Positions 22,050-34,287 are shown, counted from the stretch's first letter. The stretch: 64,000 nt of DNA from Plenodomus lindquistii (GCA_025504975.1 JANUWI010000002.1:2852001-2916000), one strand, 5' to 3'. A program made the numbers and translations. The notes: generated from the letters alone by a model not told the origin.

Positions 22050-22336
22050 GTTGTGGTCAGAAGGTTGTCGGATAAAGGGATGAAGTCGCGTCGGTGGGCA
22101 TGTGAAAGGGCGCGGGGCCGCCAAGCTCCGGCTTGACCCGCACCGCGAAGTTCCCCAGGCGTTCCAGGCTCCACAAGCGGCCCAAGTGGATGACGCTCTT
22201 AGACTATGGCGGAGACCCTGCGTCACCAGTTCAAATAGATCGCAATCTGCGATGCATGAGCGTTGCCGGTGCTGTGGATCGCGGAGGGCTGAGATGACGC
22301 TGACAGCCTTGCGCTCGTTGTAGGACTTTTCATGTC
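22050..22336. other. Short intergenic region
   Basis: Between two minus-strand small membrane protein genes. GC-rich, with no supported feature. Confidence 0.4.
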
Positions 22337-22582
22337 TCAGTTCGGTGCAGGTGCAAAGCGCCTCGTTGTCTGCCGTGCCGGCGTGATTCCAATGCCAATG
22401 AGCACGGCGCTGAGCCCAGTGCCTTTGAAGATGCTCTCGTATTGTTCAATCTTCAGACTGGTACTGTAGGGTGAACGGCGGATGCGAAGGAAGGTCGCTC
22501 CTGTGACAGCGAGCCATGCGCCGAACAGGGCTTCGTAACGGTATTTGGACAGGGCTGACTCGGGAACGGCGTTGGTAGACAT
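22337..22582 (-). CDS. Small two-helix protein, possibly HIG1/Rcf-like
   Basis: A single exon of 81 aa. After a short polar N-terminus there is KYRYEALFGAWLAVTGATFL, a basic loop RIRRSPYSTSLKIEQ, then a second helix (GTGLSAVLIGIGI). The size and the pattern KY..LFG.W, basic loop, K.EQ....G...A resemble the C-terminal half of HIG1-domain respiratory supercomplex factors (Rcf2 type) in the mitochondrial inner membrane. That family call is an eye alignment and could be wrong. It has ATG at 22582 and an open promoter region upstream. Confidence 0.55.
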   Translation of the reverse strand: MSTNAVPESALSKYRYEALFGAWLAVTGATFLRIRRSPYSTSLKIEQYESIFKGTGLSAVLIGIGITPARQTTRRFAPAPN

Positions 22583-23273
22583 GGCGCTGGAATTGAGATA
22601 GAGTTTCGATGTGAAAATTCGATGATCCAGTGAGAGGAAAATGGGGTTTTGTGGAAGTGCGCGGCAGATTCGATATCTATATAGGATGGGCGATGCGCAC
22701 TTGACGTCAGGATCATGTTTTCACCACACCACACCACACGGCGGCGTCTCACGAGACTTTATACAGCAACGTTCCCGACTGAAACACACGCGAAAATCTG
22801 GATGCGTGTTGATTGCGCGACTTACGGCAATCTTTTCCTATTGAATTCTATCGATATTTCTTTTTGATGTGGGCGCGCGTGCCGCTTCCTCACACCGCTA
22901 CCAGCCTGGAGGAGTCTGATGCCTGCACATTCGGCTGTGCAACTCGAGCAAGACACCAAATTTCACCGACTTTCGAATGATTGGCCCCAATGGCTTTTTA
23001 CAAGGCGCCTCATTGTTTCGTCTAGCACTATGTCTCATATCTACAAACTTATCACTGTTATTACACAGCACGACGAGCCTTTCTTTGTTCACACACAATT
23101 CTGCCCCGGTCGACCATATCAATTGTTATCTACCGCTCAGCAATGTTATCTCATTCGGTTGTTATCGTTGTGTTTTGCGAGTCTACACGCTTTACATCGA
23201 TCTGCACTTGACGATCTGCGCTTGACGAAGCTGGCCTTCTAAAATCTGCACGCTGACTAACACCTCATCCAAC
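22583..23273. other. Divergent intergenic region
   Basis: About 690 bp between two genes transcribed away from each other, so it probably holds both promoters. Overlapping frames near 22919-23242 lack any signature. Confidence 0.5.
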
Positions 23274-23897
23274 ATGAAGATGAAGATGAACACCACCGCA
23301 CTGATCGTCTTTCCAATCATAGCAGTCATAGTACTCGTTCTGCTCTTCATTTTTCGGCCTACGAACTGTTGTTGCTTTCCCCGCAAGGAGTCCATTCTCC
23401 CCGTGGCCCACCATCGCGAACCGCGTCCCACGTTTTCGGAACGCCACATCGCACACCTGCGCAACTGGCGCAAGCCCCCCGTCTCTTCAGGCGGTCTCCT
23501 CCCTCTGTATCTCGGCCAGACTCCGATTCAGGATCCAGCCCCGCTTCAGCCTATCGGAGCACCGCCCCAGGGTGCTCACTGTCTTGGCACTGCTGATCTT
23601 CAAACCCCCGCCCTTCCACCACCCACTCTAACACGTCCAGAAAACTCACACCAGCCCCAACGCCCGTCTAACATGACATGGCAGCAATTCCAAGACCGCC
23701 GGCGCCCCCACGATCCAGTCGCTGAGGCAGAACGTCGTCGTGTCATTAAGGAATGGCAGCCTGTCAAGCCTCGCAACGCCGAGTTCTGGAAACAGTACGG
23801 CGAGGAAATGGAGGCGCGTAAATCGATTTGGGAGAAGCTGCAGGATAAGTGGTTCAAGCGTTTTCCGCGCAAAGAGAGGGTGATTGAGTGTTACTAG
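23274..23897 (+). CDS. Single-pass membrane protein with proline-rich tail, uncharacterised
   Basis: A single exon of 207 aa. It starts MKMKMNTT (three ATG codons close together; the first is taken), followed by one strong hydrophobic helix (ALIVFPIIAVIVLVLLFIF, residues about 9-28) and a Cys-rich juxtamembrane motif (TNCCCFPRKE) that could be palmitoylated. Residues 60-130 are Pro-rich. The C-terminal 70 residues are strongly charged and helical (WQQFQDRRRPHDPVAEAERR and on), ending WFKRFPRKERVIECY. No family was recognised. Confidence 0.65.
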   Translation: MKMKMNTTALIVFPIIAVIVLVLLFIFRPTNCCCFPRKESILPVAHHREPRPTFSERHIAHLRNWRKPPVSSGGLLPLYLGQTPIQDPAPLQPIGAPPQGAHCLGTADLQTPALPPPTLTRPENSHQPQRPSNMTWQQFQDRRRPHDPVAEAERRRVIKEWQPVKPRNAEFWKQYGEEMEARKSIWEKLQDKWFKRFPRKERVIECY

Positions 23898-25700
23898 TCG
23901 GGCAGGTAGGTATTCGGTAGGTTTTGTCTTGTGATGTGCTGGTATAAGGCCTGTCCAGCGTCCTTTGGCTGACATTTATGTGGTTGGTACTCACTAGGAT
24001 GGACCCACAACATTACAGTTAAGTTCCGAACATCTCAAAAGACAGGCATGTTTCTTTTCATCCTTTCTAGCTTTCCAATGCACTTTCTTCTCTCTATCGC
24101 ATGCTCTTTCCATCAATTTCAGCTTCGCAAGGTCCCTCGTGCCATGGTGAAGAACCCGCTTCGTGACCACGACCGCGCATTCAAAGTCCCAGCAGCAACT
24201 CATGTGATCAACAGTTCCAACATGATCTCCTCGTCATACATATAAGCCTCAATGTTATCTTACTCTCCTCCTCTGCAAATTGTTCACTCATTGTTTCCAC
24301 AGATAACACAAAGAGATCGAAGATATATATATGTGCGTGAGTTGCCCGAGTTGGGTACCCGAAGGATTCGTGGATGTTTTGAATGGTTCTGGCATCCGAG
24401 TTTCCCAATCGACTTTCGAACCTTCTGCAGGGGTATTCCTAGTAGATCTATGGCAAGCTTCGCCCCAGAGTCTCTCAAGTGTACATGAAGGATTTTCAGT
24501 CATCGCATACTCTCTACGCGTACGGCAGCAGACCGGAGATCCAAAACAACACAGGGAACGCCGATGTGCGTTGGAAAGCTGCTGGTCGAGAACATTCAGG
24601 GTGGTACCCATGCGTTCGCGTGCCTTGAGCGACTCCAAGGATAAAAAGACATGTTTGCAGAGATTCTCGTTGTGTCTAAAACAAGTGAGAGCATTATTCT
24701 GGGACTATGAGTTCTCGCTGCTTCAATACCACTCTTTTTTCTTATCCCACTGCGCAAGCTGAGTGCTCTCAAAAGCAGCTTAGGTCGATTGTATGTCTGC
24801 GGTTTCGCGAGCTTTTCAGAAAACACATAAGTCTACACTGTATGACCGGCGTTTCGAGCGACCCATGCTCAGAACCACGCGCCTTCTCCAGGATGAGAGC
24901 AGGTGAAAAATTTCAACAATCTCTCATATGAATCCGGGAACGCTTCAAAGGTCTAGCAGCCCCTGCCGATGTGCGGCGCTGCTTTCTCTTCCGAAACCGC
25001 AATCGAGACGCACGATGTCATTCTGCAATTGTTCGTTTCTGGTCGTACTGTGTCTTATGGGCGAATTTTAGAAAGGCTTCGAAATTATTAATGTCTTCCT
25101 TTGCTCAGGTTCTATAACATGGTTTCCAGAACCGAAAACTTCGATAGACATTCGTGGAACGCTCAGACCTGAATTGGTGCTCAGAATCTAGCTACAAAAG
25201 CGTGTTCTTCCGATGCGACACACTCTTTTGCCAATATCTTGAGCTGCTATCTTTGAAAACCATAATCAAAAAGGTTGTCAGACTCATTCCATGTTTTTCG
25301 GGTCAAAATACTCTAAAACCGCGCTACTGAGCGTGGGTTCTGTCTCTGCTTCTTTACTGCGGCCGGAGTATCTGTGACAGCCTCTTAGTCGACCGCACGC
25401 ATGACTTCAAGGTCTTTCAATTGCAAATGCGTAATTGAAATGCCTCCCTATGCGGCTATGCCTGCATCGAAATCAATCAGCGCGCTGGATCATGGTCCCA
25501 AGACGTATGACTGGAAATGATGACCACGCGATGCTATGTACTTCCTCCTACCCCCGCCAATCCGGCCGATGTCTTCGTAATTGCACGCTGAGAGACCTGC
25601 TTGCCTGAACGCGTAGTAGTACAATAAGGAGATTGTGAGAGGTCTACACACATGTCTTTCGTGGACCTGATTCCAAAACTTACCGAACTTTCATGACTTG
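23898..25700. other. No supported gene; possible outer part of the repeat array
   Basis: Many short overlapping frames occur on both strands, none with a domain. Scattered motifs resembling those of the downstream array (AAAAAGACATG with TTCTCG, and CTCTCAAAAGCAG) occur at 24640-24780, which may be decayed outer units. Confidence 0.35.
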
Positions 25701-28200
25701 CGCGGGATAATGGCGGCCCCGATGAATCTTTTGGTCCATGCATCATACGGGCGCTTCGTTTGTCCTAGCCTTCATTATGTATATAAAGTCTCCCCTGTCG
25801 TGGTGACTTACACTTCCGTCCACTCACAGCGAGACGTTCTTCCGAAACTACATACTCCAGGCCTGATGTTTCTTCGGGACTAGGATTGCTGCTTCCATAA
25901 AATCAAAAATTTACAAGCATACGCTCCATGTTCGGTCCTCTTGGCCTCGCTGCTCCAAATGTTGAAACACAATCGAGGGACGGTTATGGGTGCCTACACC
26001 CATCTTGTTTTCTCAATGGGTCAACATATGCGCCAGATGCGCTTTCTCGGACACAGAAAATGCAGGCCTCAGTCCATACATCTTAGGTGCTGTATCTTCC
26101 AATACAATATGTACAGCTACATGTAAGAGCTGACGACCTTCTGTCGCTCACATAGCGTAATCCGCAAAAGCTTCGTAATGAGCGCAATTCGAAAACGGCA
26201 ACGATAGCCACATTTCCTGGAATTCCGTGCATCGAATCCCGTGCATGCCTTGTCCGGCAACTCTCTCGGTCAAGCTTTCTGATGAATACCCCAGTGGACC
26301 GGATGGTAAGCGCACCGAAATCCCGGTACCCTAGAGAGACAACGCTATGAGATCCCTGGTATAAGACCTTCGTTCACAACACTTGACCACTCCTTCATCA
26401 CTCCACCATTCCAAGCGCAAAGTTCGAAAGAAATTTGGCAAAATGCGATGTCTTGGCCCTCGCTCTCCACCCTAAAAGAGATGAGAAACATCTTATGTCT
26501 GCGTGGCCCTCCTTCCACAGCAACTCGTCTATCGAAGATTGAGAATGGTTGTGGTGCATCCACCGCGTCAATGTCCTTGAAACCCATAGCGTGTTTGCGA
26601 TGAGGACGTTCAAAAGCGAAATGCAGTACATGGATGGCTTTCTGGACTGACTTATCGACGCGTCAGATCCTTTGACTTTTGTCTAGCACCAAAACCGGTC
26701 AATCGTAAATTCATGTGAGCATCGCCTTGGAGAGCGGTATAAAAGTCTCCCTTGGAACACAGCACACACATTCCCCGTGGGTCATTCTGGGATTGGTCTT
26801 TTGAAAAGATCCCACAATGCCCGCATGTTCTGGGTTCTCGGTTCCTGTTCTTGAAATGAACACACGCACATCCGATGGTTGTCCTGTCGCTCGTTGGAAA
26901 TATTCAGGAATTCATCATAGGTACAGAAAAGATCACGCCCGTCGCATTTATGCTTTTTCGTTTCTTCTGTCAGTAAGTATAAAGGTCGCACGACACCTCA
27001 ATCATTCAACTTCATCGCACCAACACCCACTCGACTTTCAAAAATAGCGGAGGAATTGCTCATGTTCGCCGCTCGCTCTTTGCGAAAAAAGAAGAAGACA
27101 TAGGCTTCACTCGTATGACTGTGAGACGCGCGCACTACGGGAAGTTTCCCGTGGTCAAGGATATGCGTGTTCTCGCTCCTCTCTCCTCGCCGTTGACGGG
27201 TCGGTATAAAATATTCCTCGATATCCGCCGATACACTGCATGCACTCCACCACACATATTGCGGTTTGCTATGTATTGACTGGAACAACCTTCATGTCCA
27301 CCACTGCCTTTACCCAAAACCATTGACCAACTCTCCCATGACTTTCTGGCTGGCGAATTACAAACAAAGCCACGACAGACAACATTTATGGTTCTGTCCC
27401 TCTCTTCTCGCCAGTCAGGAGCATTAAAACGTTTCTCGTGCCTACTGAAGGGCATACTGCATCACGCACTTTGCGCTTTTCAAAAGAAAGAAATGGTCAA
27501 TTACATGTGTTCCCGCCGCTGCGCTGAGAAAGCATCGATCATTGTACCCATGGTCCGCAACAACGCGGAGTGACATGATGAAACACATCACTACCGTTTG
27601 CATGTGTGTCTCCTTCCTCCTCCGGCGTCATCAGATCACTATCAGTGTATAAACCCCGCGCCTTCTCGACAATCATTCATCTTCATCACACACTCACATT
27701 CGTGTTTCTCCAAAATGACCAAGGATATATACATCTTCTTCGTCTGCCTCTGCGCCCCAAAATCCATGCTTCTTCTCCTTTGTGTGTCCTCCCCGTCGAG
27801 CCTTCCTGGTCCTCTTGAAAGAGTTAACCACAGAGGACATGAATTCGGCCTTGTTCAAAATCGGATTGGAAGTTGTTTGTGTCTGTCTCTCTCGCCCAGT
27901 TTGAAACTATGCTACGAAGGTACCATTCTCTAAAAACCGCGTGTATCAGGAGCCACGTCCTTCACCTGCCTCTTCCGCGTTCCAAAAGAATGCCCATAAT
28001 GCTTCCATGTCGTCTCCTCTTCATTGCCTTTGCACAATCCAAAAGCTACGTATGCAAGCCATGAATCCGACCTTTTTTTTTTTTCAAAAATCGGAATGGA
28101 TTCGCTCTATATCTGTGTCTCTCGCCGGTCCAAAGACAAAGAAGGAAACCGACCATGGCTCCTCCGCCGTTTCTTCAAAAACAACAGCCATTCTCCAATG
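25700..28200 (+). repeat. Diverged tandem array, units about 220-240 bp, several with TATA box and ATG
   Basis: TATA-like boxes occur at 25792 (TATAAA), 26738 (TATAAAA), 26978 (TATAAA), 27205 (TATAAAA), 27423 (ATTAAAA), 27648 (TATAAA) and, decayed, 27931 (TAAAAA). Consecutive spacings from 26738 are 240, 227, 218, 225 and about 283; the first gap, 946, is close to four units. Other parts of the unit also repeat: CTTCATCNCAC...CATTC...TTTCNAAAA downstream of the box, and upstream TCTCTCGCC. The best pair is 27839-27900 and 28061-28120, sharing ATGAATYCGRCCTT, CAAAATCGG and TGTCTCTCGCC, 222 bp apart. Four units have an ATG 67-83 bp after the box (26817, 27062, 27493, 27715), but the short frames that follow do not share a protein. 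Flanking genes point their 3' ends at the array, so it is not their promoter. Confidence 0.65.
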
Positions 28201-28522
28201 AGCCGTCGCACGGTCGTACAAAAAAGGAATGATAACAGTTGGATGTTCTTTGCGTTACACACACAGCCGCACAATATCTAGTAACGAATCAACGAGTGAG
28301 AACTACCTAATGCATGCAAGAACCTGAGCCTACGGTATACGCGGGGGACTCGAGTTCCGTGTATGTACATACGCACCCTCCATCGCCACTCAAACCTTAT
28401 AGCCCAACAATCCACCAACCAACCAGACTTCAATAAGCGGATGCGGATAAAAGGAGTGGAGGGGGACGTCTAGTAGGGACATGACTTCGTTATTGTACTT
28501 ATCTATTTGCATTTCGCTTGTT

Positions 28523-28526
<4 letters not shown>

Positions 28527-28569
<43 letters not shown>
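28527..28569 (+). repeat. (CA)21 microsatellite
   Basis: An uninterrupted CA dinucleotide run of 43 nt. Confidence 0.97.
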
Positions 28570-28572
<3 letters not shown>

Positions 28573-28890
28573 CAATGTCCCCAAACGCCACCCACGCCAC
28601 CCCACCCTGCCCAAAGAAAACTAAAACAAATGCACCAACGCTATGCACAATCTCGTCTCACATGCGGTACTTTTATGCAGATTTATACCGCCACACCCAT
28701 AATCACAGCCAATTTCCATGACCACAGCCATCCTTCGCTAGCGATCCACACATCCCCAATTCCTTCTCTCACATTTACACGTACACGTGCTGATTCTTGG
28801 AAATTCGCCATGACACGTCCAAAGCCACGGACGGGATGATGGACGAAGTAGTCTCCTCGAAGATGACGACGACGACGGTGGTGATGTTGA

Positions 28891-28905
28891 TGTGTGTGTG
28901 TGTGT
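28891..28905 (+). repeat. (TG)7 microsatellite
   Basis: A short TG run, inverted relative to the CA run 320 bp upstream. Confidence 0.9.
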
Positions 28906-29129
28906 TTAATCAGAGTGCCATTCACTAGCATTGCTCTCTCCAAACTCGCTAATCATACGCCTGTCAAATTCCAAACTGGTCAACGCAATTCCTCCAGCAG
29001 CAATTCACGAAAAAAAAAGATTACAGCGTTTGCGTGTACAGGTAGCGTCTTCCAGAACGGAGACAAAAAGACGAACAAGGAGCGGGCTCGAAACATGGAA
29101 AAAGGGCTCAGAACATGGAAAAGCAGAAC

Positions 29130-31286
29130 TTACTCATCCCTCCCTCCCTTCCCACTCTCGCTGCTCTCTCCAGTCTCCACACCACCACTAGGTCCCATGC
29201 CTAGATTGCCAGCATCGAGTTTTGCAAGGCCGCTGGCACCCAACGTATCACCACCCCAGCCCTCCTTCTTCCCTGCATCCTTCTCCTCGCCCTTCTCCTT
29301 TACAAGCGCCACCAACAACTCCTTCAGCTCCTTAACCTCCTCTCGCAACGCGCGAACCTCCAACACCGCACCCTCAACCTCAACATTCGGCCTCGTCCCT
29401 TGGACCTTTTTATCCCACCCATCAGCCTCGAAATCGCATTCGTTGAGGATTTCCTCCCATTCCTGCACCGTATCTTCGTCGTCTTCGCCGCGGCGTCGGT
29501 TATCCCGTACGACCCATGCTTCGCGCTGTTCCATGCCTGCGGTGATGACGAGTAAGGGGCTGTAGATGATTGCCATGACCGTATCATTGAGTTTCTCATA
29601 TCGCTTGCTGTCGAGCCACCATTCAAAGGGGAGGATCAGGAAGAACATTTCGATGAGGTTAAAGGGCGCGATGAAGACGTTTTCGTCGGGGGCGCGCACG
29701 AATTGCATGGTTTTTTGCGAGAAGAGGGCCATGTATTCATCGATTGCGTTTTCGGTGATGTCTTCGTAGGCCGAGTTGTAGAGGGCGATGAGGATGTTGA
29801 GCAGGATGACCATGACGACAAAGGTGAAGATGTAGTAGAGGATTATGCCGAAGGGGGGCTGGGTGGGTTGGTGGGTTAGTAGGTTGTAGTGTGGTGGGTA
29901 GGGTAGGGTAGGGAGGTGGGGAAACCAAACTTACAGAGAAATTATCAAAGCCCTCGAATTCAGGACTCTGCATAACAGCGTTAAGCATGGCCTGAATAAC
30001 AAACGGCACATCATCCGCCAACGAATCATCCGCAATATCCAGACCGAGAAAAGCCTGGAAAAAGCCCACCATGACTACAAACAGCAGCGCAAAGAAGATT
30101 AAACTCTCCCTCATCATCACCTTGAGGACTACCAGCATAGCTCCAAAGAATCGGAACGTATCCAGATACAGCAACAACCGCATCCAAAACATTGGCGCCG
30201 TGAAGGCGAGGAAGTCGTACGACTTGCGGTTCCAGACTTGTCGCGGTTCGCTGCCGACGTCGTTGGTGAGCGCGATGACGCGTAGGACAAAGGATACGGT
30301 TAGGAGGCTGTACAGGGTGCTGTTGAACATGTTCCAGAAACTGATGTAGAAGCGACCGACTTTCCAAAACTTGTTCGCTTCGTCGCAGATGAATCCTACA
30401 GTGAAGATGTACAGTAGTCCTTCTACAACATCCAAATCACCCATCGGGTTGATCGTGTTGATGGCCCCCGTGTACAAGCCCAGAAAGATGATGCTAATGG
30501 CGATTTGCACAAAGTTCTGGTACCGCGGGACGCGCATACGGTCTGGGTCCAGGTGTGCCCAGTAACTCGTATTGGTCTTGTTTTCGTAGTTGACAAAGCG
30601 CGAGGGGTCCTCGTCGTCCTGCACAACCCATCCGCGCCAGAGATAGGCAATGCATTTCTGGTAGCCAGAGGAGCCGATGACCGTCAGAGCGTGCAGGTCG
30701 ACCGCCTTTTCAATGGCGTTGGCGGGGACGGTGGGCTCGCCGTTGACGAGGTGCGAATACCGCTTTAGCAGCACCTCTTCGAACAGGTAGTGTATGTCTT
30801 CCTCGGCTTCGATGAGCCGCTTGGCCATGATTTCGGCGGCGACGGCGCGCACATCGTGGAGATCGGCATCCCAGAGCTCGGCGGCGGCTTGCTTCTTGAA
30901 CCATTTCTTGACGATCAAGAGGCAGAAGACTACGCAGGCGTTGTGTTCGGGCGCGCCGGCTTGCTTTGCCGTCTCGAGCACGGCGTTGGTGATGATGGGG
31001 CTGTGGGCCTTGGTGACTTGCTCTTCCTCGAGTTCGCACGGGATGACTTGTTCGATTTGGTGCTTGAGGCGCAGGGCCACCATGGTGACATCTTTGGGGT
31101 CGATGGGCGGGGGCGGGAGGGTTTCGCGACGGCGCGCGGTGGGTAGGACTGTGCAAGGCTGTTGGTAACGTGGAATTGGATTGTTGTACAAACGGGCTTG
31201 ATCTTCTTACGTGCGCTCATCTCATCTTGAACTCTGTGCCGGCGGTCTGAGCCGTCGCTGTTGAGCAATTGACTCCACCGGACCAT
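29130..31286 (-). CDS. yvc1: TRP-like vacuolar cation channel (Yvc1 type)
   Basis: Exons 31286-31211, 31148-29935 and 29858-29130, introns 31149-31210 and 29859-29934, total 672 aa, close to the 675 of yeast Yvc1. The N-terminal 220 residues are the soluble linker helical domain. Six or more membrane segments follow (about residues 230-500), including VQIAISIIFLGLYTGAINTI, SFVLRVIALT and SLIFFALLFVVMVGFFQAFL. The pore region lies near SPEFEGFDNFS, where intron 2 falls, and the last helix with FTFVVMVILLNILIALYN gives the TRP-like exit. The C-tail has an acidic part (RRGEDDEDTVQEWEE) and a coiled coil (EVRALREEVKELKELLVALV), as in calcium-regulated Yvc1. Known role of the family: calcium release from the vacuole after osmotic shock. 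The eIF2 alpha gene lies upstream on the same strand. Confidence 0.93.
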
Positions 31287-31831
31287 GGTTGCTGCGGCGG
31301 AGCGAGTTCCCGCGGGCTCTGGCGATGTCGAGATGTCGAATCACTCCAATAAACCGAGATAAGGCAGTACAACACAGCAGCACAAACGCTTACTCCAACG
31401 TCAATTCACGGCAAGAAGAAAAGACGAAGCACAACGCATCAGCCAGCTCTCCACTTACCAAGACGGAAGCGCGCTATCATTGTTGGAAAGTTGGTCTTGT
31501 CGCGCTAGCTCCGCGCAGGGATCGTGATTCGGCGTCATTGCCCACGCGAACGGGGCCATGCGTTGTACATACATACCTTATCCACCCTGCCGACAACACC
31601 GCACTCACATTGATTTTGAGCACTCACACAACACAGCGTAAAAGCTGACGAGATGGTATTGTACCCGTAGATATTACTCTTAGCACACCCAGAAGCATAC
31701 CACTACCGTGTCCATCCATCTCCATGCATTCATACATCATCGTGAGCCATATGTGAACCCCCCACCCCAAACGCCGGATATCTACTTTTTGGTTGATGGC
31801 CACCCTGTGTGTCCCCATGCTTGCCCTTGCT

Positions 31832-32939
31832 CTAATCTGCCTCTGCGACGCCGCCCTCGTCGCTCGTGCTCTCGTCCTCGTCTCCGCTGACTTCCTGGTT
31901 CTCGCGCTCGCGCTTCTCCATGAGGGCGGCGAGTTCTGCATCGTCGTTTTCGGTGACGGCCTTGGGCGCCATGCGGACTTGGCAGTCGCCGCCGGCTTTT
32001 GCAATGTTCTCCTTGATGTCGACAATGGCTTGCTCGAGGGAGGCGATACCCGCGGTTTTGTCGAGACATTGCGAGGTGAGGACTGTATGGGTGTGTTAGC
32101 TTGTGCTTCCTCAACTGCGATAGAAAGGCGTCGTGGCATACCGTAGAGAGGGGGCGACACGAGTCTGACCTTGACCTGGTTGTCGGGTGTGTTCTTGGCC
32201 TCGGCGCAGCGCAGCGCAGTCTTGACGGCGTCGATGCCTTCGTAGCCAAAGCAGGTGACTAACAATGTCAGTGTCTATGAATCATGTCCCCATTCAACAA
32301 TCAATCCCCTTACCCTCGATATCTGAGCGAACCTTGGTAGGCTGCGGTGTCAACCTCTTGCCAATATAGCTCTGCAGCTCATCCCTGACCACATCATTGG
32401 GAAATGTGACATCGTTCCAGACCTCGGGATTCGTAATGCTGAGCTTGAACGCATCGATCGAGTGCCCGTACTTCTTGTTTAGCGGCCAGCCAATGCTCTG
32501 GTAGATTTCCTCAATAGGAACCTGTGTCTTCTCGGCAACGTGGCGCATGATGCTGTGTACCATCTTGGACTTGTTGTAGCGTTCCTCGCACTTGACAATA
32601 TCCTCGGGAGACACCCGGCGCTTCGACAGATCAATGTAGCCCTTGTCCTTGTCTACACGGAGAACGACGACGACTTCGTTGCGGCCAACACGAATGAGCT
32701 TCTGGATGGATCGAATACGTCGTCGCGAGAGCTCGGAGAGCAAGATCATGCCGTCGATGTTGTCTGCATTTGTCTTAGCATACCATGGAGACTGCGCTCG
32801 CCCATACAGCATGGCACATACCGTATTCTAGCAGCTTGACGTATGCGCCCATCTCTGCAATCTGCTTGACATTGACCATGACGAAGCTCTCAATCTCCGG
32901 GTACTTCTCCTCATAGAACCGACAGTTTGTTAGAGACAT
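31832..32939 (-). CDS. sui2: Translation initiation factor eIF2 subunit alpha
   Basis: Four exons: 32939-32822, 32763-32314, 32258-32142 and 32082-31832, with introns of 55-59 nt, giving 311 aa. Starts MSLTNCRFYEEKYPEIESFV. The S1-type OB domain (about 15-90) contains the regulatory loop LLSELSRRRIRSIQ, with Ser52 (Ser51 in conventional numbering) as the site for eIF2 alpha kinases such as Gcn2. The helical domain (about 90-180) carries KVEKTQ-like AEKTQVPIEEIY, and the C-terminal alpha/beta domain has VTCFGYEGIDAVK and QCLDKTAGI. The tail is acidic (SGDEDESTSDEGG). eIF2 delivers initiator tRNA to the 40S ribosome. All introns are phase 1 and restore invariant sequence. Conserved and apparently intact. 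Confidence 0.97.
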
Positions 32940-33606
32940 GATGGATATGTGCTCCTTCTCTTCCTCCTCCTAAAGGTGATGTTGTGGCAGTCCCGCGACT
33001 TTGTGTAGGTAGTGTGGGGTGGCTTTATTTGGCGAGTACGGTGGTTGGAGGGTGTGTGCGTGGGGGTGACAATGGGACACCTAGGCTAGACGTGGGCTCG
33101 ATAGTATAGCCGGGTGGGAGTCGAGGTTGTGAATAGCGCGTTTCGGGCGGTGATGTGGACGTGAGGCTTCCGTGACTCAAAGATTTGCCCACTGTGTGAG
33201 ATCAATCCACCGCCGCCGTGGGGCAGTCACGCTAGTACCAAAACAGCCAAGCGCGGATCGCCGTCCCCTCAGCCGCATCCAGGTTTCTCCACTGCACACA
33301 AGAGCACAAGAGTGTATCATAACAGTTCAGGACCTTGTTATAGATACATTCTTCCATACTCGATGTTTTTTTGGATCAAATCAAAGAGTAACAATCACAT
33401 ATCATCACGAGAAAAACGCACAGCAAACAAAGTCTTACATGTCATTTATTAGACACTATCCAGTCCTGCACCTGCGTCAAGATCTTGAGAAAGACCGACT
33501 ATGCACAGGCTTCATATCCACCATGTTGTACCAAGAAATGGTTACATCGCATTGCTTTAAATCCGAGCGAACTCAAGGTGAAGACAAGCCATCCCATATC
33601 CATCGC
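32940..33606. other. Intergenic, promoter side of eIF2 alpha
   Basis: About 670 bp including the presumed promoter of the eIF2 alpha gene and the 3' end of the next gene. No coding signal was found. Confidence 0.5.
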
Positions 33607-34287
33607 TTAGATAGCAAGGACAGCAGCGCCAATCGCAATAGCGAGAGCCGCATAGCCGAAGTCGACGTTGGTGGCAGCGTTGGTATACTCAGGCGGAATG
33701 CTGGCAGTCGCTGTGGGCTTGAAGCCGCCAGTGCTGGCACCGGAGCTGTGGTTGGCAGTGTGGGTGACAACGACGGTGGACTTGTTGGCGTGGGTGGGCA
33801 GCGCAGTTCCGCTAGAGATGTACCAGCTGGTGGTGCTGTTGTCGGGCATGGCAGACTGAGCGGTCATTAGAGAACAGCTCGGGAACGGACTTCAGGCCAG
33901 AGCTCCAAGTAACCACCAGAGTGGCAGCAGATGGGCTCTGGTGCGCTGCGCAGAACTTACTGCAATCGAGCTATGGACCATGACGGTGGAGGTAACAGCA
34001 GTGGTGACCTGAGCTCTTGTTGGTGACGTTGCTTCCATTACGGTGATTGCGCGCCTTGAGCGCGACTTCTGACGACTTACAGTGACAGTGGTACACGTGG
34101 TAGAGGTAGCCTCGCTCGACGACGCAGCAGGGACAAGCGTAGTCGACAGCACGGTGGAGGTGATGATTGGGACTTCAACACTTGAGGGCGCAGGCGCGAC
34201 GTCCGAGGAGAAAGCCGTGCTAGCGACTGCGACGTTGACGAAGCTGAGCGCGGACAGCGCGAGCATGGAGGTGAAGAACTTGGCCAT
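33607..34287 (-). CDS. Ser/Thr-rich secreted protein with GPI-anchor-like C-terminus
   Basis: Exons 34287-34081, 34008-33961 and 33855-33607, introns 34009-34080 and 33856-33960, total 167 aa, all splices phase 0. A signal peptide (MAKFFTSMLALSALSFVNVAVA) is followed by Ser/Thr/Val-rich sequence with N-glycosylation sequons (NST, NKS, NHS). The C-terminus is hydrophobic (YAALAIAIGAAVLAI) after a small-residue stretch, which fits GPI-anchor addition. It is probably a cell-wall or plasma-membrane mannoprotein; no enzymatic domain is seen. The middle exon is only 16 codons, so the exact exon set is the weakest part of the call. Confidence 0.75.

Larger units (their letters stand above)
28201..29129. 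other. Low-complexity intergenic region
   Basis: Holds the (CA)n and (TG)n microsatellites and a purine-rich stretch near 29008-29018. Presumed 3' flank of the ion channel gene. No coding signal was seen. Confidence 0.55.

Noticed and set aside
25700..28200. The repeat array as a CRISPR array or rDNA spacer.
   Set aside because: Units are far too long and diverged for CRISPR, and no rRNA gene sequence is present.
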